Numbered from the stretch's first letter, positions 6,354 to 16,571 are shown. The stretch: DNA of 42,746 nt from Carboxylicivirga fragile (GCA_025499625.1 JAFMVD010000053.1:1-42746); one strand, 5' to 3'. The notes: generated by a model not told the origin, from the sequence alone. Made by a program: numbers and translations.

Positions 6354-8744
6354 ATGCCTTCAACTACCAATCAATCTACCAATATTCAAGGTTCATTCTT
6401 CAACATTGATCCCAAACGGTTTCTGCATGATTTATTGCGTTACTGGTGGATCTTTGCCATTACCTTGCCAATTAGTATTCTTAGCGTGTATATGATGCAC
6501 AGGTATATCGTACCTGTTTACGGTGCCTCCATTTCATTATTACTTGAAGAGCGTGGAGAAAAGGGGACGCAAACCAATATGATGGAAGGTTTTGGTTTGA
6601 CGCCCGGGCAACAGAATGTAGAAAACCAAATGGCCATCCTAACATCCTGGGACATTGTACAACGCACCATCGACCAACTGGATTTTCACGTCTCCTACTT
6701 TATTAGCGGGCATCTTAAAGAAACCGAGATTTACGACAATCCGAGTTATTGGGTCGAATTTGATTCGATTCACCCACAGCTATTAAACACACCCATTAAC
6801 ATCACCTACATCAGTAAAGATGAATATAAATTAAGTGTTAATACCGAAACAGCCAGTACCTATATTTATAAAAATAAAAGACGAGGTCCCAAAGTTTCTA
6901 ATTTAGCTTTTGAACAAGTTTATAAATTTGGCGAGAAGGTTACTACAGCCTGGGCTTCTTTTACCATTACTAATCGATATAATTCATTTAATAGTGATCA
7001 GGAATTATATTTCCTTTTTAATCATCCCGGTAGCATAGCGGCTACTTACAAAAGTAAATTACGTGCCTATCGCACCAACGAAACATCCTCCATCGTTAGA
7101 GTTTCTTTAAGTGGAACTAACCGAGCTAAAAACATTACCTTTCTTAATAAACTGGCTGAAGTATTTATTGCTAATAACCTGGCTCAGAAGAACCAAATTG
7201 CTACCAACACCATTAAATTTATTGAAGAGCAATTAACGGTTATATCTGACACCTTACACACAACGGGCTCGCAACTTAGTCAATTTCGAACCAACAACCG
7301 CATACAAAGTGTCTCAGCTAAAGCAGATTACTTATTTACAGGCTTGCAGGACATGGAGCAGCAGCTGGCTCAACACGAAATTACGCGTCGCTACTTTCTT
7401 TATTTAAAAGAATACTTCAGTCAAGACTTAAGTGCCAACGAAGTAATTGCCCCGGCCCTATACCAAACCGATAACGGTTTACTCAATGATCAGATCAGGC
7501 AAATAATGGAATTGAACAGCCAAAGAATGGGGCTGCGCGAATCATATAGCGAAGTACTAAATCCAGCCAATAAGGATCTTGAAAATCAGATCAGTATTGC
7601 AACCATGACCCTTCTTAAAACAATTAATAGCCAACTCGAAATAATTGACCGCACAGTGCAACGCATCAATGAAAACAAGGCAGATAGGGAACAGGAACTT
7701 TATCAACTTCCTGAAACTGAGCGACGCTTATTGGGCATAGAACGTAAGTTTGAATTAAGTAACGAAGTATATACCTTTCTGCTTCGCAAGCGATCAGAAT
7801 CACAGATTCAAAAGGCCTCTAACACACCCGACCATCAAGTACTTGAAGCAGCTAAACACAATGGTCAAATATCACCTAATGCAGCTGGAGATCGAAAAAA
7901 AGCTTTCTTAGTTGGGCTTATTCTACCATTGGCTTTTATTGGACTTCGTCAAATTTTAAACAACAAAATAATAGATCACGAAGACGTTGAACAAATTACA
8001 TCATTACCAATTCTAGGTCAGATCCTTCATAATACAAAGGAAGAAAGCAATGTAGTGCGTCATCATCCTAAATCAGTCATCACCGAAACTTTCCGTCGTG
8101 TGAGAACGCGCCTTGATTTTATGAATGAAGGAAAAGCCTGCCCTGTTATTGGAGTAACCTCATCCATGCCTGGTGAAGGAAAAACCTTTTGTGCGATGAA
8201 TATGGCGGCTGCCCTGGCAATAAGCGGCAAACGAACTGTACTTTTGGGCTTTGACTTACGTAAACCTGGTTTGAATAAATTAATTGAAAGCAATGGTCAA
8301 ATGGGAATTTCCAACTACCTCATTGGGCAAGCTGAATATGATGAAATTAAAATGATGTCGGGTCAGGAAAATCTTACCATTATACCCACAGGAGACATCC
8401 CCCCTAACCCATCAGAGCTCGTAAGCTCAGAAAAAACAAAAGAATTAATCAACAAGCTGAAAGAAGAGTTCGATACCATCATATTAGATACCCCACCTAT
8501 GGGTATAGTATCTGACCCTTATTTACTGGCTCGCCACACCGACACTTTAGTTTTCTTGGTGCGTCAAAATCATACCATAAAAAAGATACTCGGTCACACC
8601 TTGAAAAACATACAAGACGAAGGCATAACAAATGTTGGCATTCTTCTAAACGATGTAAACGTGAAGAAAGGTAGATACGCCTACTCCTATAACTATGGTT
8701 ACGGCTATGGATATAGATATGGACAAGGGTATTATGAGGATTAA
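6354..8744 (+). CDS. Wzc-like tyrosine autokinase, polysaccharide co-polymerase
   Basis: This 796-residue inner-membrane bacterial tyrosine kinase controls chain length and export of capsule or exopolysaccharide together with the Wza-like lipoprotein. It begins with a Wzz-type region whose first membrane segment is near residues 30-50, has a long periplasmic coiled-coil section and a second membrane segment near residues 520-535. The cytoplasmic kinase domain has Walker A SSMPGEGKT (603-611), Walker A' VLLGFDLRKPG and Walker B ILDTPPMG. The C-terminus is a tyrosine cluster with ten tyrosines in the last 23 residues, the autophosphorylation tail typical of the family. Kinase and co-polymerase domains are fused, as in proteobacterial Wzc. 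A strong hairpin terminator follows, so the operon appears to consist of only two genes. Confidence 0.95.
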   Translation: MPSTTNQSTNIQGSFFNIDPKRFLHDLLRYWWIFAITLPISILSVYMMHRYIVPVYGASISLLLEERGEKGTQTNMMEGFGLTPGQQNVENQMAILTSWDIVQRTIDQLDFHVSYFISGHLKETEIYDNPSYWVEFDSIHPQLLNTPINITYISKDEYKLSVNTETASTYIYKNKRRGPKVSNLAFEQVYKFGEKVTTAWASFTITNRYNSFNSDQELYFLFNHPGSIAATYKSKLRAYRTNETSSIVRVSLSGTNRAKNITFLNKLAEVFIANNLAQKNQIATNTIKFIEEQLTVISDTLHTTGSQLSQFRTNNRIQSVSAKADYLFTGLQDMEQQLAQHEITRRYFLYLKEYFSQDLSANEVIAPALYQTDNGLLNDQIRQIMELNSQRMGLRESYSEVLNPANKDLENQISIATMTLLKTINSQLEIIDRTVQRINENKADREQELYQLPETERRLLGIERKFELSNEVYTFLLRKRSESQIQKASNTPDHQVLEAAKHNGQISPNAAGDRKKAFLVGLILPLAFIGLRQILNNKIIDHEDVEQITSLPILGQILHNTKEESNVVRHHPKSVITETFRRVRTRLDFMNEGKACPVIGVTSSMPGEGKTFCAMNMAAALAISGKRTVLLGFDLRKPGLNKLIESNGQMGISNYLIGQAEYDEIKMMSGQENLTIIPTGDIPPNPSELVSSEKTKELINKLKEEFDTIILDTPPMGIVSDPYLLARHTDTLVFLVRQNHTIKKILGHTLKNIQDEGITNVGILLNDVNVKKGRYAYSYNYGYGYGYRYGQGYYED

Positions 8745-8780
8745 AATAATTATTGATTAAGGATTAGAGATTAAGGATTA

Positions 8781-8830
8781 AGGAGCGGCTCTTTCTATGC
8801 GTTTGGCAAAAGAGCCGCTCCTTTGTGTTG
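8781..8830 (+). terminator. Strong intrinsic terminator after wzc-like gene
   Basis: A perfect 13-bp stem, AGGAGCGGCTCTT (8781-8793) against AAGAGCCGCTCCT (8810-8822), with a 16-nt loop, is followed by TTTGTGTTGT. It is preceded by TTAAGGATTAGAGATTAAGG low-complexity sequence. Confidence 0.75.
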
Positions 8831-8880
8831 TAACACAAATAAATATTGAGTAAATTGATTGTTTCTTATAACGATACAAC

Positions 8881-9585
8881 ATGGTAAGAATACACACTAA
8901 AAGCATTGCACTTATAATGCTTATTATTTTTGTTGCTTGCTCAATCACAAAGAAAAATACAAGTTCTAGCAGAATACTTACAACTGAGGTTGCCAAGACC
9001 TATTACGTTGCACCTTACAAAGTAAATTGCACAGGTGTTAGTGAACAAAGCTGTTTACTAGTAAAACACAACATTGATGCAAAATGGAACTTTTTCTACG
9101 ATAATATCGATGGATTTAGTCACCAAGCGGGCTATACCTACATACTAAAAGTAAAAGAATCTCCTATGGACAACCCTCCTGCCGATGCTTCCAACATCAG
9201 ATACGAATTGATGGAAATAAAAGATCAACGAAAAGTAAGGCAAGATTTAATTAGCATCTACGATATCTGGGGTATTGTAGCTCTCAATGGCCAATCCACC
9301 AGACCAAGTAAGGTATTTCAATCAATAGAAATCAATACGCAAAAACTAAAAATAATGGGTGAAGCCGGTTGCAATTCATACAGTGCTCAATTAAAAGCTG
9401 AAGATGGCAGCAATAAGTTTAGCATTTCGCAACTTACCATTACCAACAAGCAATGTGACTTTAGTAAAATTGAAGAAGAATTCTTAGAAGCCCTTCAACG
9501 AACAGAAACGTTCTATCGATTCAATAACACTCTACTCCTACTGGCCAATAATCAAATATTGATCGAAGCCAGAAGAATGGATTAA
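8881..9585 (+). CDS. DUF4377-META domain lipoprotein
   Basis: The 234-residue product has a short hydrophobic signal ending in VACS, a lipobox, so it is probably a lipoprotein. Residues about 40-95 fit DUF4377 (YYVAPYKVNCTGV, paired with CLLVK and an aromatic W-FFYDNIDGF segment). The C-terminal half fits a META/HslJ domain, with IWGIVALNG, GCNSYSAQ and QCDF followed by FLEALQRTETF. META domains are small envelope-associated folds; in E. coli HslJ the domain is linked to novobiocin and heat-related phenotypes. The combination of the two domains is known in bacterial lipoproteins, but its biochemical role is not. It stands alone between the wzc terminator and a convergent men operon. Confidence 0.8.
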   Translation: MVRIHTKSIALIMLIIFVACSITKKNTSSSRILTTEVAKTYYVAPYKVNCTGVSEQSCLLVKHNIDAKWNFFYDNIDGFSHQAGYTYILKVKESPMDNPPADASNIRYELMEIKDQRKVRQDLISIYDIWGIVALNGQSTRPSKVFQSIEINTQKLKIMGEAGCNSYSAQLKAEDGSNKFSISQLTITNKQCDFSKIEEEFLEALQRTETFYRFNNTLLLLANNQILIEARRMD

Positions 9586-9607
9586 TAGTAACTTTAAAAA
9601 ATTAAGG

Positions 9608-9646
9608 ATGCAATCTCTATTAGCAATTTGCAAATAGAGATCGCAT
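9608..9646. terminator. Bidirectional terminator between META lipoprotein and men operon
   Basis: A 14-15 bp stem, ATGCAATCTCTATT (9608-9621) against AAATAGAGATCGCAT (9632-9646) with one mismatch, is followed by TATTATTATC on the plus strand. It lies between convergent genes. Confidence 0.6.
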
Positions 9647-9696
9647 TATTATTATCGTTCCTTACATAATCCAAGGATAACTTATACTTTATTCTC

Positions 9697-9742
9697 TCCC
9701 CGATAGTCCCGATAGCTATCGGGATCGGGATCGGGATCGGGG
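9697..9742. repeat. GGGATC tandem plus CCCGATAGCTATCGGG palindrome
   Basis: The perfect 16-bp palindrome CCCGATAGCTATCGGG (9708-9723) is followed by a tandem of GGGATC units (9721-9742). The preceding CCCCGATAGT can pair with either copy, so several alternative hairpins are possible. It sits between the bidirectional terminator and the end of menB. Confidence 0.7.
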
Positions 9743-9782
9743 CTTTAATTCTTCATCTTTAATTACTAATCATTAAACATCC

Positions 9783-9823
9783 TATCCCGATACCCGGGAC
9801 TGTTATAAGCTCCAGCATCCTAA
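9783..9823 (-). repeat. Dispersed 40-bp intergenic element, copy C
   Basis: The plus-strand words are TCCCGATACCCGGGACTGTT and AAGCTCCAGCATCCTAA. It ends 7 bases before the menB stop codon. It shares GCTCCAGCATCCTAA exactly with copy B. Confidence 0.65.
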
Positions 9824-9829
9824 AAAACT

Positions 9830-10651
9830 CTACGGAAACTTAGGAAACTGCTGAAAATCAGGATCTCTTTTTTCTAAAAAGGCATTACGTCCTTCTTGAG
9901 CTTCTTCCATCAGATAGAACATTAAGGTAGCATCACCAGCCATTTCCATTATACCTGTTTGTCCATCCAATTCAGCGTTTAATCCACGTTTAATCATACG
10001 AAGTGCCATAGGGCTGCGCTGCATCATCGTTTTACACCATTCAATAGTTGTAGCTTCTAACTCATCAAATGGAACAACCGTATTAACCAAGCCCATATCT
10101 TCGGCCTCTTTTGCAGAGTATTGCTTACATAAGAACCAAATCTCACGCGCTTTTTTCTGGCCAACGTGACGCGCCAAATAAGACGAACCAAATCCGCCAT
10201 CGAAACTACCAACTTTAGGACCACTTTGGCCAAATATGGCATTTTCTGAAGCAACTGTTAAATCACATACCACATGTAATACATGGCCTCCTCCAATGGC
10301 ATAACCATTCACCATAGCCACAACAGGTTTAGGCATGGAACGAATGCGTTTGTGTAAATCCAGAACATTAAGGCGAGGTATACCATCATCATCGATATAA
10401 CCACCATGTCCCTTTACATTTTGATCTCCACCTGAACAGAAAGCTTTATCACCAGCCCCTGTAAGCACTATCACACCCACATCCTGACGCTCACGACAAA
10501 CATCAAATGCCTCAATTAATTCATTAACAGTCTTCGGTCGAAAAGCATTGTATACCTTTGGTCGATTAATGGTAATTTTTGCTATTCCTTCTGCAAATTC
10601 AAATTTAATATCTTCGTACTCCTTTACTGAAGTCCATTGTAATTGGCTCAT
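9830..10651 (-). CDS. menB: 1,4-dihydroxy-2-naphthoyl-CoA synthase
   Basis: MenB closes the second ring of the naphthoquinone by converting o-succinylbenzoyl-CoA to 1,4-dihydroxy-2-naphthoyl-CoA in menaquinone synthesis. The 273-residue crotonase-fold protein shows the N-terminal [15 protein letters not shown] segment, the oxyanion-hole region AFCSGGDQ, the family-specific [19 protein letters not shown] stretch, [18 protein letters not shown] and the C-terminal [12 protein letters not shown] typical of MenB. Its ATG overlaps the TGA of menD by four bases (ATGA), indicating translational coupling. Its position as the last gene of menF-menD-menB fits the usual Bacteroidota order. menC and menE are not in the window. 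Confidence 0.97.
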   Translation of the reverse strand: MSQLQWTSVKEYEDIKFEFAEGIAKITINRPKVYNAFRPKTVNELIEAFDVCRERQDVGVIVLTGAGDKAFCSGGDQNVKGHGGYIDDDGIPRLNVLDLHKRIRSMPKPVVAMVNGYAIGGGHVLHVVCDLTVASENAIFGQSGPKVGSFDGGFGSSYLARHVGQKKAREIWFLCKQYSAKEAEDMGLVNTVVPFDELEATTIEWCKTMMQRSPMALRMIKRGLNAELDGQTGIMEMAGDATLMFYLMEEAQEGRNAFLEKRDPDFQQFPKFP

Positions 10652-12339
10652 AATTCTTCTTTTAAACGTTTAAAATAAGATTTCAGCACACCCGCATTAT
10701 CTTTGCCAGGTGTTTTTACTTCTAATATAATGGCTTTATCACTTTCTGCAAAAAGGCTATCTAAACCTACATTTAATTGCTCCTCATCCTCGGCACATAA
10801 ATAATCCAAGCCGTACATCTCAGCCAAAGGTTTGACGTTTAACTGATGTTTTGCTTCAAAATAAGTCTCTAACTCATCGGTATCAGATGGCCCGGGAATA
10901 AAGCGGAATATTCCACCTCCCCCATTATTCACTACTAATATTCGCAAATTTGGTTTAAGGTAATTGTTCCATAAACCATTACTATCGTATAAAAAGGATA
11001 AATCTCCTGTCACCAATAAAGTAGGCTTTTCACTTATATAAGCAGCGCCAACGGCCGTACTGGTGCTTCCATCAATGCCACTGGTACCACGGTTACAATA
11101 GGACTCAAGCTGATGAAAACTTTCAAATAACTGCGCATAACGAATAGCAGAACTATTTCCCCACTGTAATTGCCAGTTATGAGGCAATTTCTGTTTTAGG
11201 CAGTCAAACACTTTTAAGTCACTCCATTTAACTTTTGACAAGTATTCGGCATGATGCTTCTCAGACCTTTCAGCTCGTGATAACCATGTTATTTTATATC
11301 TGCTCTTAACACTTTCTATGCTCGGCAATAATTGCTCAAAAAATTGTGCTGGCTCGGCTTCAATAGAGGTAGATAGTTGCTTGTAGGTATCCAAATGACG
11401 ATTAACCCCACTCAAGTGCCAATGGTATTTGGCTGGGTACGATCTTAAGAAAGTCTTCACCATTTTCGAAACAACAGCCCCATCCATGGTTATGAGCAAC
11501 TTAGGCTTATAAAAATGAACTTCCTCTTCGGTAATTGTAGACATCACCTTATCAATACCAGCAACAAACTGATCTCCGCTGACATTTGATATTGTTTCGC
11601 TAAGCACAACTACCTGCTCCATCTCTGCCAATTGATTAAGCACCTTATTTAATGCTTCATTAGGCGTTTGTAAACCAGCTATTATTAAAATGGCATCACT
11701 CTTATTCCAGGTCGTACTTAATTCAGCAATGGCGGTTTCTGGCAGATGGTATTCACTTGCCACTTGTTGAATTAACTTGCCTTCCGATTTTGGATGAACC
11801 GTTTTTCCATATAATGGTTCGCGTAGAGGTAGATTAATATGCACCGGTCCTGCTTTAGGATGTTGGCAATGATAAAAAGCTTCACTAACCAATCGGTTTA
11901 CATACCAACTATTCTCTTCCAGATAAGAGGGTAAATTACAAGAATACTTAACCACATTATCCAGTGCTCCTATTTGTCGAATGGTCTGCCCATCACCTTG
12001 ATCGATCCATTCCATGGGACGATCGGCACTAATAACCACCAAGGGAATTTGCTGATAATAAGCCTCTGCCAGTGCTGGTGCATAATTCAACAGTGCGGAA
12101 CCACTGGTACATACCAATGCAACAGGTCGTTTGGTTTGCTGAGCAATGCCCAAGGCAAAAAAACCAGCGCTACGCTCATCAACTATACTGAAACAATTAA
12201 ATTCGGGTTGAGCAGCAAAGGTAATGGTTAAAGGCGCATTTCGCGATCCTGGCGAAATAACTACTTCCCTTAAACCCTCAGCCAAACAAATATCTACTAA
12301 AGTCTTAACAACTCTTTTTTCTGAAACTGCTTTACTCAT
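10648..12339 (-). CDS. menD: SEPHCHC synthase (menaquinone synthesis)
   Basis: MenD is a thiamine-diphosphate enzyme that adds the succinic semialdehyde unit from 2-oxoglutarate to isochorismate, giving 2-succinyl-5-enolpyruvyl-6-hydroxy-3-cyclohexene-1-carboxylate. The 563 residues show the N-terminal [12 protein letters not shown] motif, the ThDP-activating glutamate region ([14 protein letters not shown]), [24 protein letters not shown], the central [17 protein letters not shown] segment and the C-terminal [13 protein letters not shown] motif that binds Mg-ThDP. The size is typical for the family. Its start overlaps the end of menF by 8 bases and its stop overlaps menB. Confidence 0.97.
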   Translation of the reverse strand: MSKAVSEKRVVKTLVDICLAEGLREVVISPGSRNAPLTITFAAQPEFNCFSIVDERSAGFFALGIAQQTKRPVALVCTSGSALLNYAPALAEAYYQQIPLVVISADRPMEWIDQGDGQTIRQIGALDNVVKYSCNLPSYLEENSWYVNRLVSEAFYHCQHPKAGPVHINLPLREPLYGKTVHPKSEGKLIQQVASEYHLPETAIAELSTTWNKSDAILIIAGLQTPNEALNKVLNQLAEMEQVVVLSETISNVSGDQFVAGIDKVMSTITEEEVHFYKPKLLITMDGAVVSKMVKTFLRSYPAKYHWHLSGVNRHLDTYKQLSTSIEAEPAQFFEQLLPSIESVKSRYKITWLSRAERSEKHHAEYLSKVKWSDLKVFDCLKQKLPHNWQLQWGNSSAIRYAQLFESFHQLESYCNRGTSGIDGSTSTAVGAAYISEKPTLLVTGDLSFLYDSNGLWNNYLKPNLRILVVNNGGGGIFRFIPGPSDTDELETYFEAKHQLNVKPLAEMYGLDYLCAEDEEQLNVGLDSLFAESDKAIILEVKTPGKDNAGVLKSYFKRLKEEL

Positions 12340-13447
12340 AAGTCTGCAAATTTCTCATATTTTTCATAACAGACAATAGCGTTTGCGCTTTCAATTCAGT
12401 CTCATCCCATTCTTTTTGTAACTCACTGCCCTTTGTAAGTCCTCCACCTACATATAACACAGCACTTTCCTTAAATAATTTGAGACAACGAATATTTACA
12501 AAAAAAGCAAACTCATCATAATTTATTGGGCCTAAAAAACCGGAATAATACTCCCTATCGTAATTTTCGCATTCGCTTATTAATAGCTTAGCTTTTTCTT
12601 TAGGCATACCACAAACCGCTGGAGTTGGATGTAATTGATAAAGCAAATCAGAAGTATTAGTTTTCAATTGTTCTTTGGCAAAAGAAAAATCTGTTCTTAA
12701 ATGTTGTACCTGACCAGCTTTCATCGAATAAGGCCCCTCTTCACGATATGACTCAATGCCAATATTCTTCAGCTTATCTTTCATGTAGTCTGTCACTAAG
12801 GCTTGCTCTTTAAGCTCCTTCTCACCCCATTCCAGCTCATCGCTATTTGGTAAAGTTCCGGCTAAAGAAACTGTTTGTAGTTGCCCACCTTCTTGTTTCA
12901 ACAAAAGTTCGGGTCCCGCCCCTATCCAAAGTCCCGAAATAGGGGAATTGATAACATACACAAAAGCATGTGGATACATCTCACAAAGGGATTCGAATAA
13001 GGGAATTATACTGGATGAAGAAAGACCGTCTTCTTTTTTCAATCGAGATAGTATTACCTTATCAAGAGTTCCCTCGGATAAAGCCTCATACATCTTTTTA
13101 AATTGATCGGAGTAGCTATCAAAATCCTGCTCAGAAAGCTTACCACCAGACTCCTGAATTGTTAAAAGCCTTTTAATCTCCGAATCAAATCGTTTCAATA
13201 ACACCGACGAATAAACTTCTTCAAAAACACTATCAATGAAGAAGCACTTCCCCTTTGATTTTGCAAAGGGATTAAACACAAAACCCTTCTGATTTAAATC
13301 ACTATCACAAATCCCGTTCACCAACACCCTACTCTTTCCCAAAAGAATTTTTGATTCTTTCTGAAAAGGCAAACGATAAAGAACGACTGAATCGCAGTGA
13401 TCCTTTATTTTCTGTATATTGATTGTCTTTATTTTCTCGTCTTTCAC
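12332..13447 (-). CDS. menF: Isochorismate synthase
   Basis: MenF converts chorismate to isochorismate, the first step of menaquinone synthesis. The 371-residue protein has the chorismate-binding core: IGAGPELLL, SLAGTLP, HLRTDF, LHPTPAVCGMPKEKA, YYSGFLGP, FVNIRCLK and the Mg-binding YVGGGLTKGSELQKEWDETE. It is shorter at the N-terminus than the E. coli enzyme, which is common in this phylum. No ATG precedes the conserved region; the frame begins at a GTG (13447) with AAGGA seven bases upstream and a -7 box close by, so GTG is the likely start. A siderophore-type EntC is possible in principle, but the menD-menB context decides for MenF. Confidence 0.93.
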   Translation of the reverse strand: MKDEKIKTINIQKIKDHCDSVVLYRLPFQKESKILLGKSRVLVNGICDSDLNQKGFVFNPFAKSKGKCFFIDSVFEEVYSSVLLKRFDSEIKRLLTIQESGGKLSEQDFDSYSDQFKKMYEALSEGTLDKVILSRLKKEDGLSSSSIIPLFESLCEMYPHAFVYVINSPISGLWIGAGPELLLKQEGGQLQTVSLAGTLPNSDELEWGEKELKEQALVTDYMKDKLKNIGIESYREEGPYSMKAGQVQHLRTDFSFAKEQLKTNTSDLLYQLHPTPAVCGMPKEKAKLLISECENYDREYYSGFLGPINYDEFAFFVNIRCLKLFKESAVLYVGGGLTKGSELQKEWDETELKAQTLLSVMKNMRNLQTYE

Positions 13448-13465
13448 TTTCCTTCTTTCTTAAAA

Positions 13466-13473
13466 CAAAGATA
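13466..13473 (-). promoter_or_regulatory. -7 promoter box of the menF-menD-menB operon
   Basis: The minus strand reads TATCTTTG, an exact TAnnTTTG match. The predicted start of transcription, near 13460, leaves a leader of about a dozen nucleotides before the GTG at 13447. Confidence 0.6.
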
Positions 13474-13631
13474 ACAATTCTACCTCTTCGGGCATACCTT
13501 TCTACGCCTGCTTTTAACAATTAACACCTACAAAAAAAATCAATCCATCTACACAAAAAGCTCTTTTTACCTGACGAATGAAACCTTTTTGATGATAAAC
13601 AGGTAAAAAGCATACACCCAAATACGTTATT

Positions 13632-16436
13632 ATGAATTTTACACAACAAAATTCAAACTGGATTAATTGTAGTAAATACAATTTACTGCTATTAATTGTT
13701 GTTTTTAATTGCTTCTTACCAAGCTTTGCCGAAGAAACTGGTGGTGATTGTATCAACTGCTTTACTACCGAGCTTATATCTATGGAGCAAGTTGATGAAT
13801 GCATTACAATTGAATTGGAAGTCAATGCATCCAATTGCAACTATGCCCTATCGCACTTTACAGCCGAAATACCATGTGGAACAGTGAGTGAGGCTTCAAA
13901 CAGTGGTAACTGGCTTATGGAACTAAATAGTACTGATCCCACTACAGGAATACAAGGTATAAAAGTGGATGACATTGCAAATTTCGGAGAAAATGGAGCT
14001 ACGGGAAGTTTCAGATTGACATATACCATTTGCTCAGATAACGCTGATTGCATAAGACTGATTAAGAATGAAGATTTCCGTGTAGCTTATAAAGCAGCCA
14101 CATGCGTATTTATTGATACCATTGAAATAGACAATAGTAATCTAGAGGCTCAGATAGAGAGTTTTAACCCTACTTGTTATGGCTCAAATGATGGGCACAT
14201 CAATGTAACGATCACTGAGGGTACACCACCGTACAACTTTCTTTGGAACACAGGAGACACCACTGAAGATCTTGATAAGCTAAACGCTGGTTCTTACGAA
14301 GTAACAATAAATGATGCGGCAGGTAAAAGCATCAATCTATCAAGCGAATTAATCCAAGCACCTGAAATAATTACAAATTCTACCATTACACATACCAACT
14401 GTAATGCCAATGATGGTGCAATACAGACTATAACCGAAGGAGGCACTCCACCATACAGCTATGAGTGGAATAATGGCGCTACCACGAAAGACATTGATCA
14501 ACTGGGAAGTGGCACCTATTCATTAATTGTTACGGATTCGAAAGATTGTTCAAAGACTTATAATTATTCACTCAAAAAATTAACTTCCTTACGTGCAACA
14601 GTATCAACTGACGTACTAAAGTGCTACGAAAATGGATTTGGTGAATTGACGGTTAATGCTACTGGAGGTACCGAACCTTATACCTATTTATGGGCAAATG
14701 GAGATACAAGCAATACAAGTAAAAATCTGGATAGTGGTTCTCACAAAGTTCTAATCCGAGATGCCATGGGTTGTGAAATAGAAAAATATGGGTACGTCAT
14801 TTTAGAACGACTATCTGTTACCACAAGTACTATTCAACCTGTTTGCAATGGCGAATCTACCGGCTCTTCAACACTAAGCATTAGTGAAGGAACAGAACCC
14901 TATGAAGTAAAATGGAGCACTGGAGATACGACACTAACTATTGAAAACCTAAATGCTGGCTGGTATTATGCAGAGGTAAGGGATTCAATGGGATGCAGCT
15001 TCCGCAAGTATGTACAAATTAAAGAACCAAATGAAATAAAACTACAGGCCATCTTCAACCGAAGCTCATGTAACGAAGCAGATTCGATAATTAAAATAAA
15101 CCTCTCTGCATCAGGAGGAACAAGCCCTTACACTTATTATTACAATCAGATAGAAACAGAAAATAATCTACAAGTTGATAAAGAAGGCTATTACACCTTT
15201 TCTGTCGTTGATATTAATGGCTGCGAAAAGACTGACAGCATACTCGTCACTCGAAATAAAGCAGAATTAGAGAGTAACATAACCGTAACCCAGCCCAGCT
15301 GTCAACAATCGGAGTTTGGCACTGTTTACGTCACTATCTCCTCAGGTACTGCTCCCTATATCTATTATTGGTCAGACGGTGTAACAAGTGCCAATCGCAC
15401 TGACTTAACACCAGGTACCTATACGCTCGAAATAACAGATAGTAAAAACTGTTCGGCTACACATGAAGTTAACATTAATGAAATTTTACTTCCATCGCTT
15501 AAACTTACTATGCAAGATGCGACCATCCTTTGTAGTTCGTTTAATAATATTCTAAATGCGGAAACAATTAACGTAGTAAATACGGAGTGGTTGGTGGAAA
15601 GTACGAACAATGATTGGGCCTTTGAGGAAACAAATATTGACTATGCCCTCTTTTCATCTGGAAGTAACCAGGCGACCTTTATAGCCAAAGGTATTAGTTC
15701 GGATGGATGTACAGTAATTGATACACTTACAACTGCATGTAGTGAAGATGATATTAAAGAGCCTATTGATCCGGATGATCCCAAAGATGATTGCGAAATC
15801 TGTTATACATGGGAGAATCTTTATATAAGCTCATTAGATAATGAATGTTTTAAATATGAAGCTGTTATCAAAACAGATGGTTCGTGCCGATACGACTTGT
15901 CGCACCTTACCGTTCAAATTGAAGAAGGTAATATGTCTGATATTTATAATTCTAAAGGCTGGAAAACTGAACAAAATTCTAAAGATCCAACCACAGGCAT
16001 TTATGGTTTTAAACTTGACGACATTGCTAACTTCGGCAAAAAAGACAAAAATCAATTTGAACTCAGCTTTACAATTTGCAATAGTAACGAAGCTCAGACA
16101 TCATTTGTTGTAGCTTACAAGGCAGCCCAATGCGTGTCATATGATACTATCTATTTTGATGCTAATATTGCAGAGCTGCCTGAAATAAATAGCTTTCCAA
16201 ATCCTTTTACGGACATGGCTCAAATTGAATTCACCCCTACCGATAATGAACATGTGGAACTGAACATCTATGACATTCAGGGTAACCTAATGGAACAACT
16301 TTTTAAAGGCGAAGTGCAGAAAGATGTAAAATATCAATTTAACTTCAAGCCTGACAATTCATCTTCTAATATTTTCTTTTATCACCTGATCTATAGTGAT
16401 GAAATAAAACAAGGAAAACTACTACAAATAAGATAA
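13632..16436 (+). CDS. SprB-repeat surface protein with T9SS sorting domain
   Basis: The 934-residue protein starts with a signal peptide (hydrophobic LLLLIVVFNCFLPSFA). Six SprB-type repeats of about 55-60 residues follow between residues 180 and 615, each with an early cysteine, a GGTPPYSYEW-like segment, a (N/T)GDTT turn, a LxAGxYxxxVxD strand and a second cysteine. They are bracketed by two copies of another domain, at about 37-165 and 719-843, sharing YALSHFTxEI-like, DPTTGIxGxKxDDIANFG and FxVAYKAAxCV segments. Residues 852-934 form a type A T9SS sorting domain (SFPNPFTDMAQIEF; LNIYDIQGNLM; KQGKLLQIR). The protein is therefore exported through T9SS and probably anchored at, or released from, the cell surface. 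SprB itself is a gliding adhesin, but gliding cannot be inferred from this short relative. Confidence 0.9.
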   Translation: MNFTQQNSNWINCSKYNLLLLIVVFNCFLPSFAEETGGDCINCFTTELISMEQVDECITIELEVNASNCNYALSHFTAEIPCGTVSEASNSGNWLMELNSTDPTTGIQGIKVDDIANFGENGATGSFRLTYTICSDNADCIRLIKNEDFRVAYKAATCVFIDTIEIDNSNLEAQIESFNPTCYGSNDGHINVTITEGTPPYNFLWNTGDTTEDLDKLNAGSYEVTINDAAGKSINLSSELIQAPEIITNSTITHTNCNANDGAIQTITEGGTPPYSYEWNNGATTKDIDQLGSGTYSLIVTDSKDCSKTYNYSLKKLTSLRATVSTDVLKCYENGFGELTVNATGGTEPYTYLWANGDTSNTSKNLDSGSHKVLIRDAMGCEIEKYGYVILERLSVTTSTIQPVCNGESTGSSTLSISEGTEPYEVKWSTGDTTLTIENLNAGWYYAEVRDSMGCSFRKYVQIKEPNEIKLQAIFNRSSCNEADSIIKINLSASGGTSPYTYYYNQIETENNLQVDKEGYYTFSVVDINGCEKTDSILVTRNKAELESNITVTQPSCQQSEFGTVYVTISSGTAPYIYYWSDGVTSANRTDLTPGTYTLEITDSKNCSATHEVNINEILLPSLKLTMQDATILCSSFNNILNAETINVVNTEWLVESTNNDWAFEETNIDYALFSSGSNQATFIAKGISSDGCTVIDTLTTACSEDDIKEPIDPDDPKDDCEICYTWENLYISSLDNECFKYEAVIKTDGSCRYDLSHLTVQIEEGNMSDIYNSKGWKTEQNSKDPTTGIYGFKLDDIANFGKKDKNQFELSFTICNSNEAQTSFVVAYKAAQCVSYDTIYFDANIAELPEINSFPNPFTDMAQIEFTPTDNEHVELNIYDIQGNLMEQLFKGEVQKDVKYQFNFKPDNSSSNIFFYHLIYSDEIKQGKLLQIR

Positions 16437-16460
16437 CAAGCAAACAACATACTTGAATTA

Positions 16461-16490
16461 AAGAGCTACTGATGGTAGCTCTTTTTTTGT
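16461..16490 (+). terminator. Intrinsic terminator after the SprB-repeat gene
   Basis: AAGAGCTAC (16461-16469) pairs with GTAGCTCTT (16475-16483) around a 5-nt loop and runs into a seven-T tract, a classic rho-independent terminator. Confidence 0.85.
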
Positions 16491-16571
16491 TATTATTGTT
16501 TATTAGAAAAAATACTTCTACCTTGAATACACCTTTAATAAACAAAAACAACTTTAATTTAATCTAAACAC

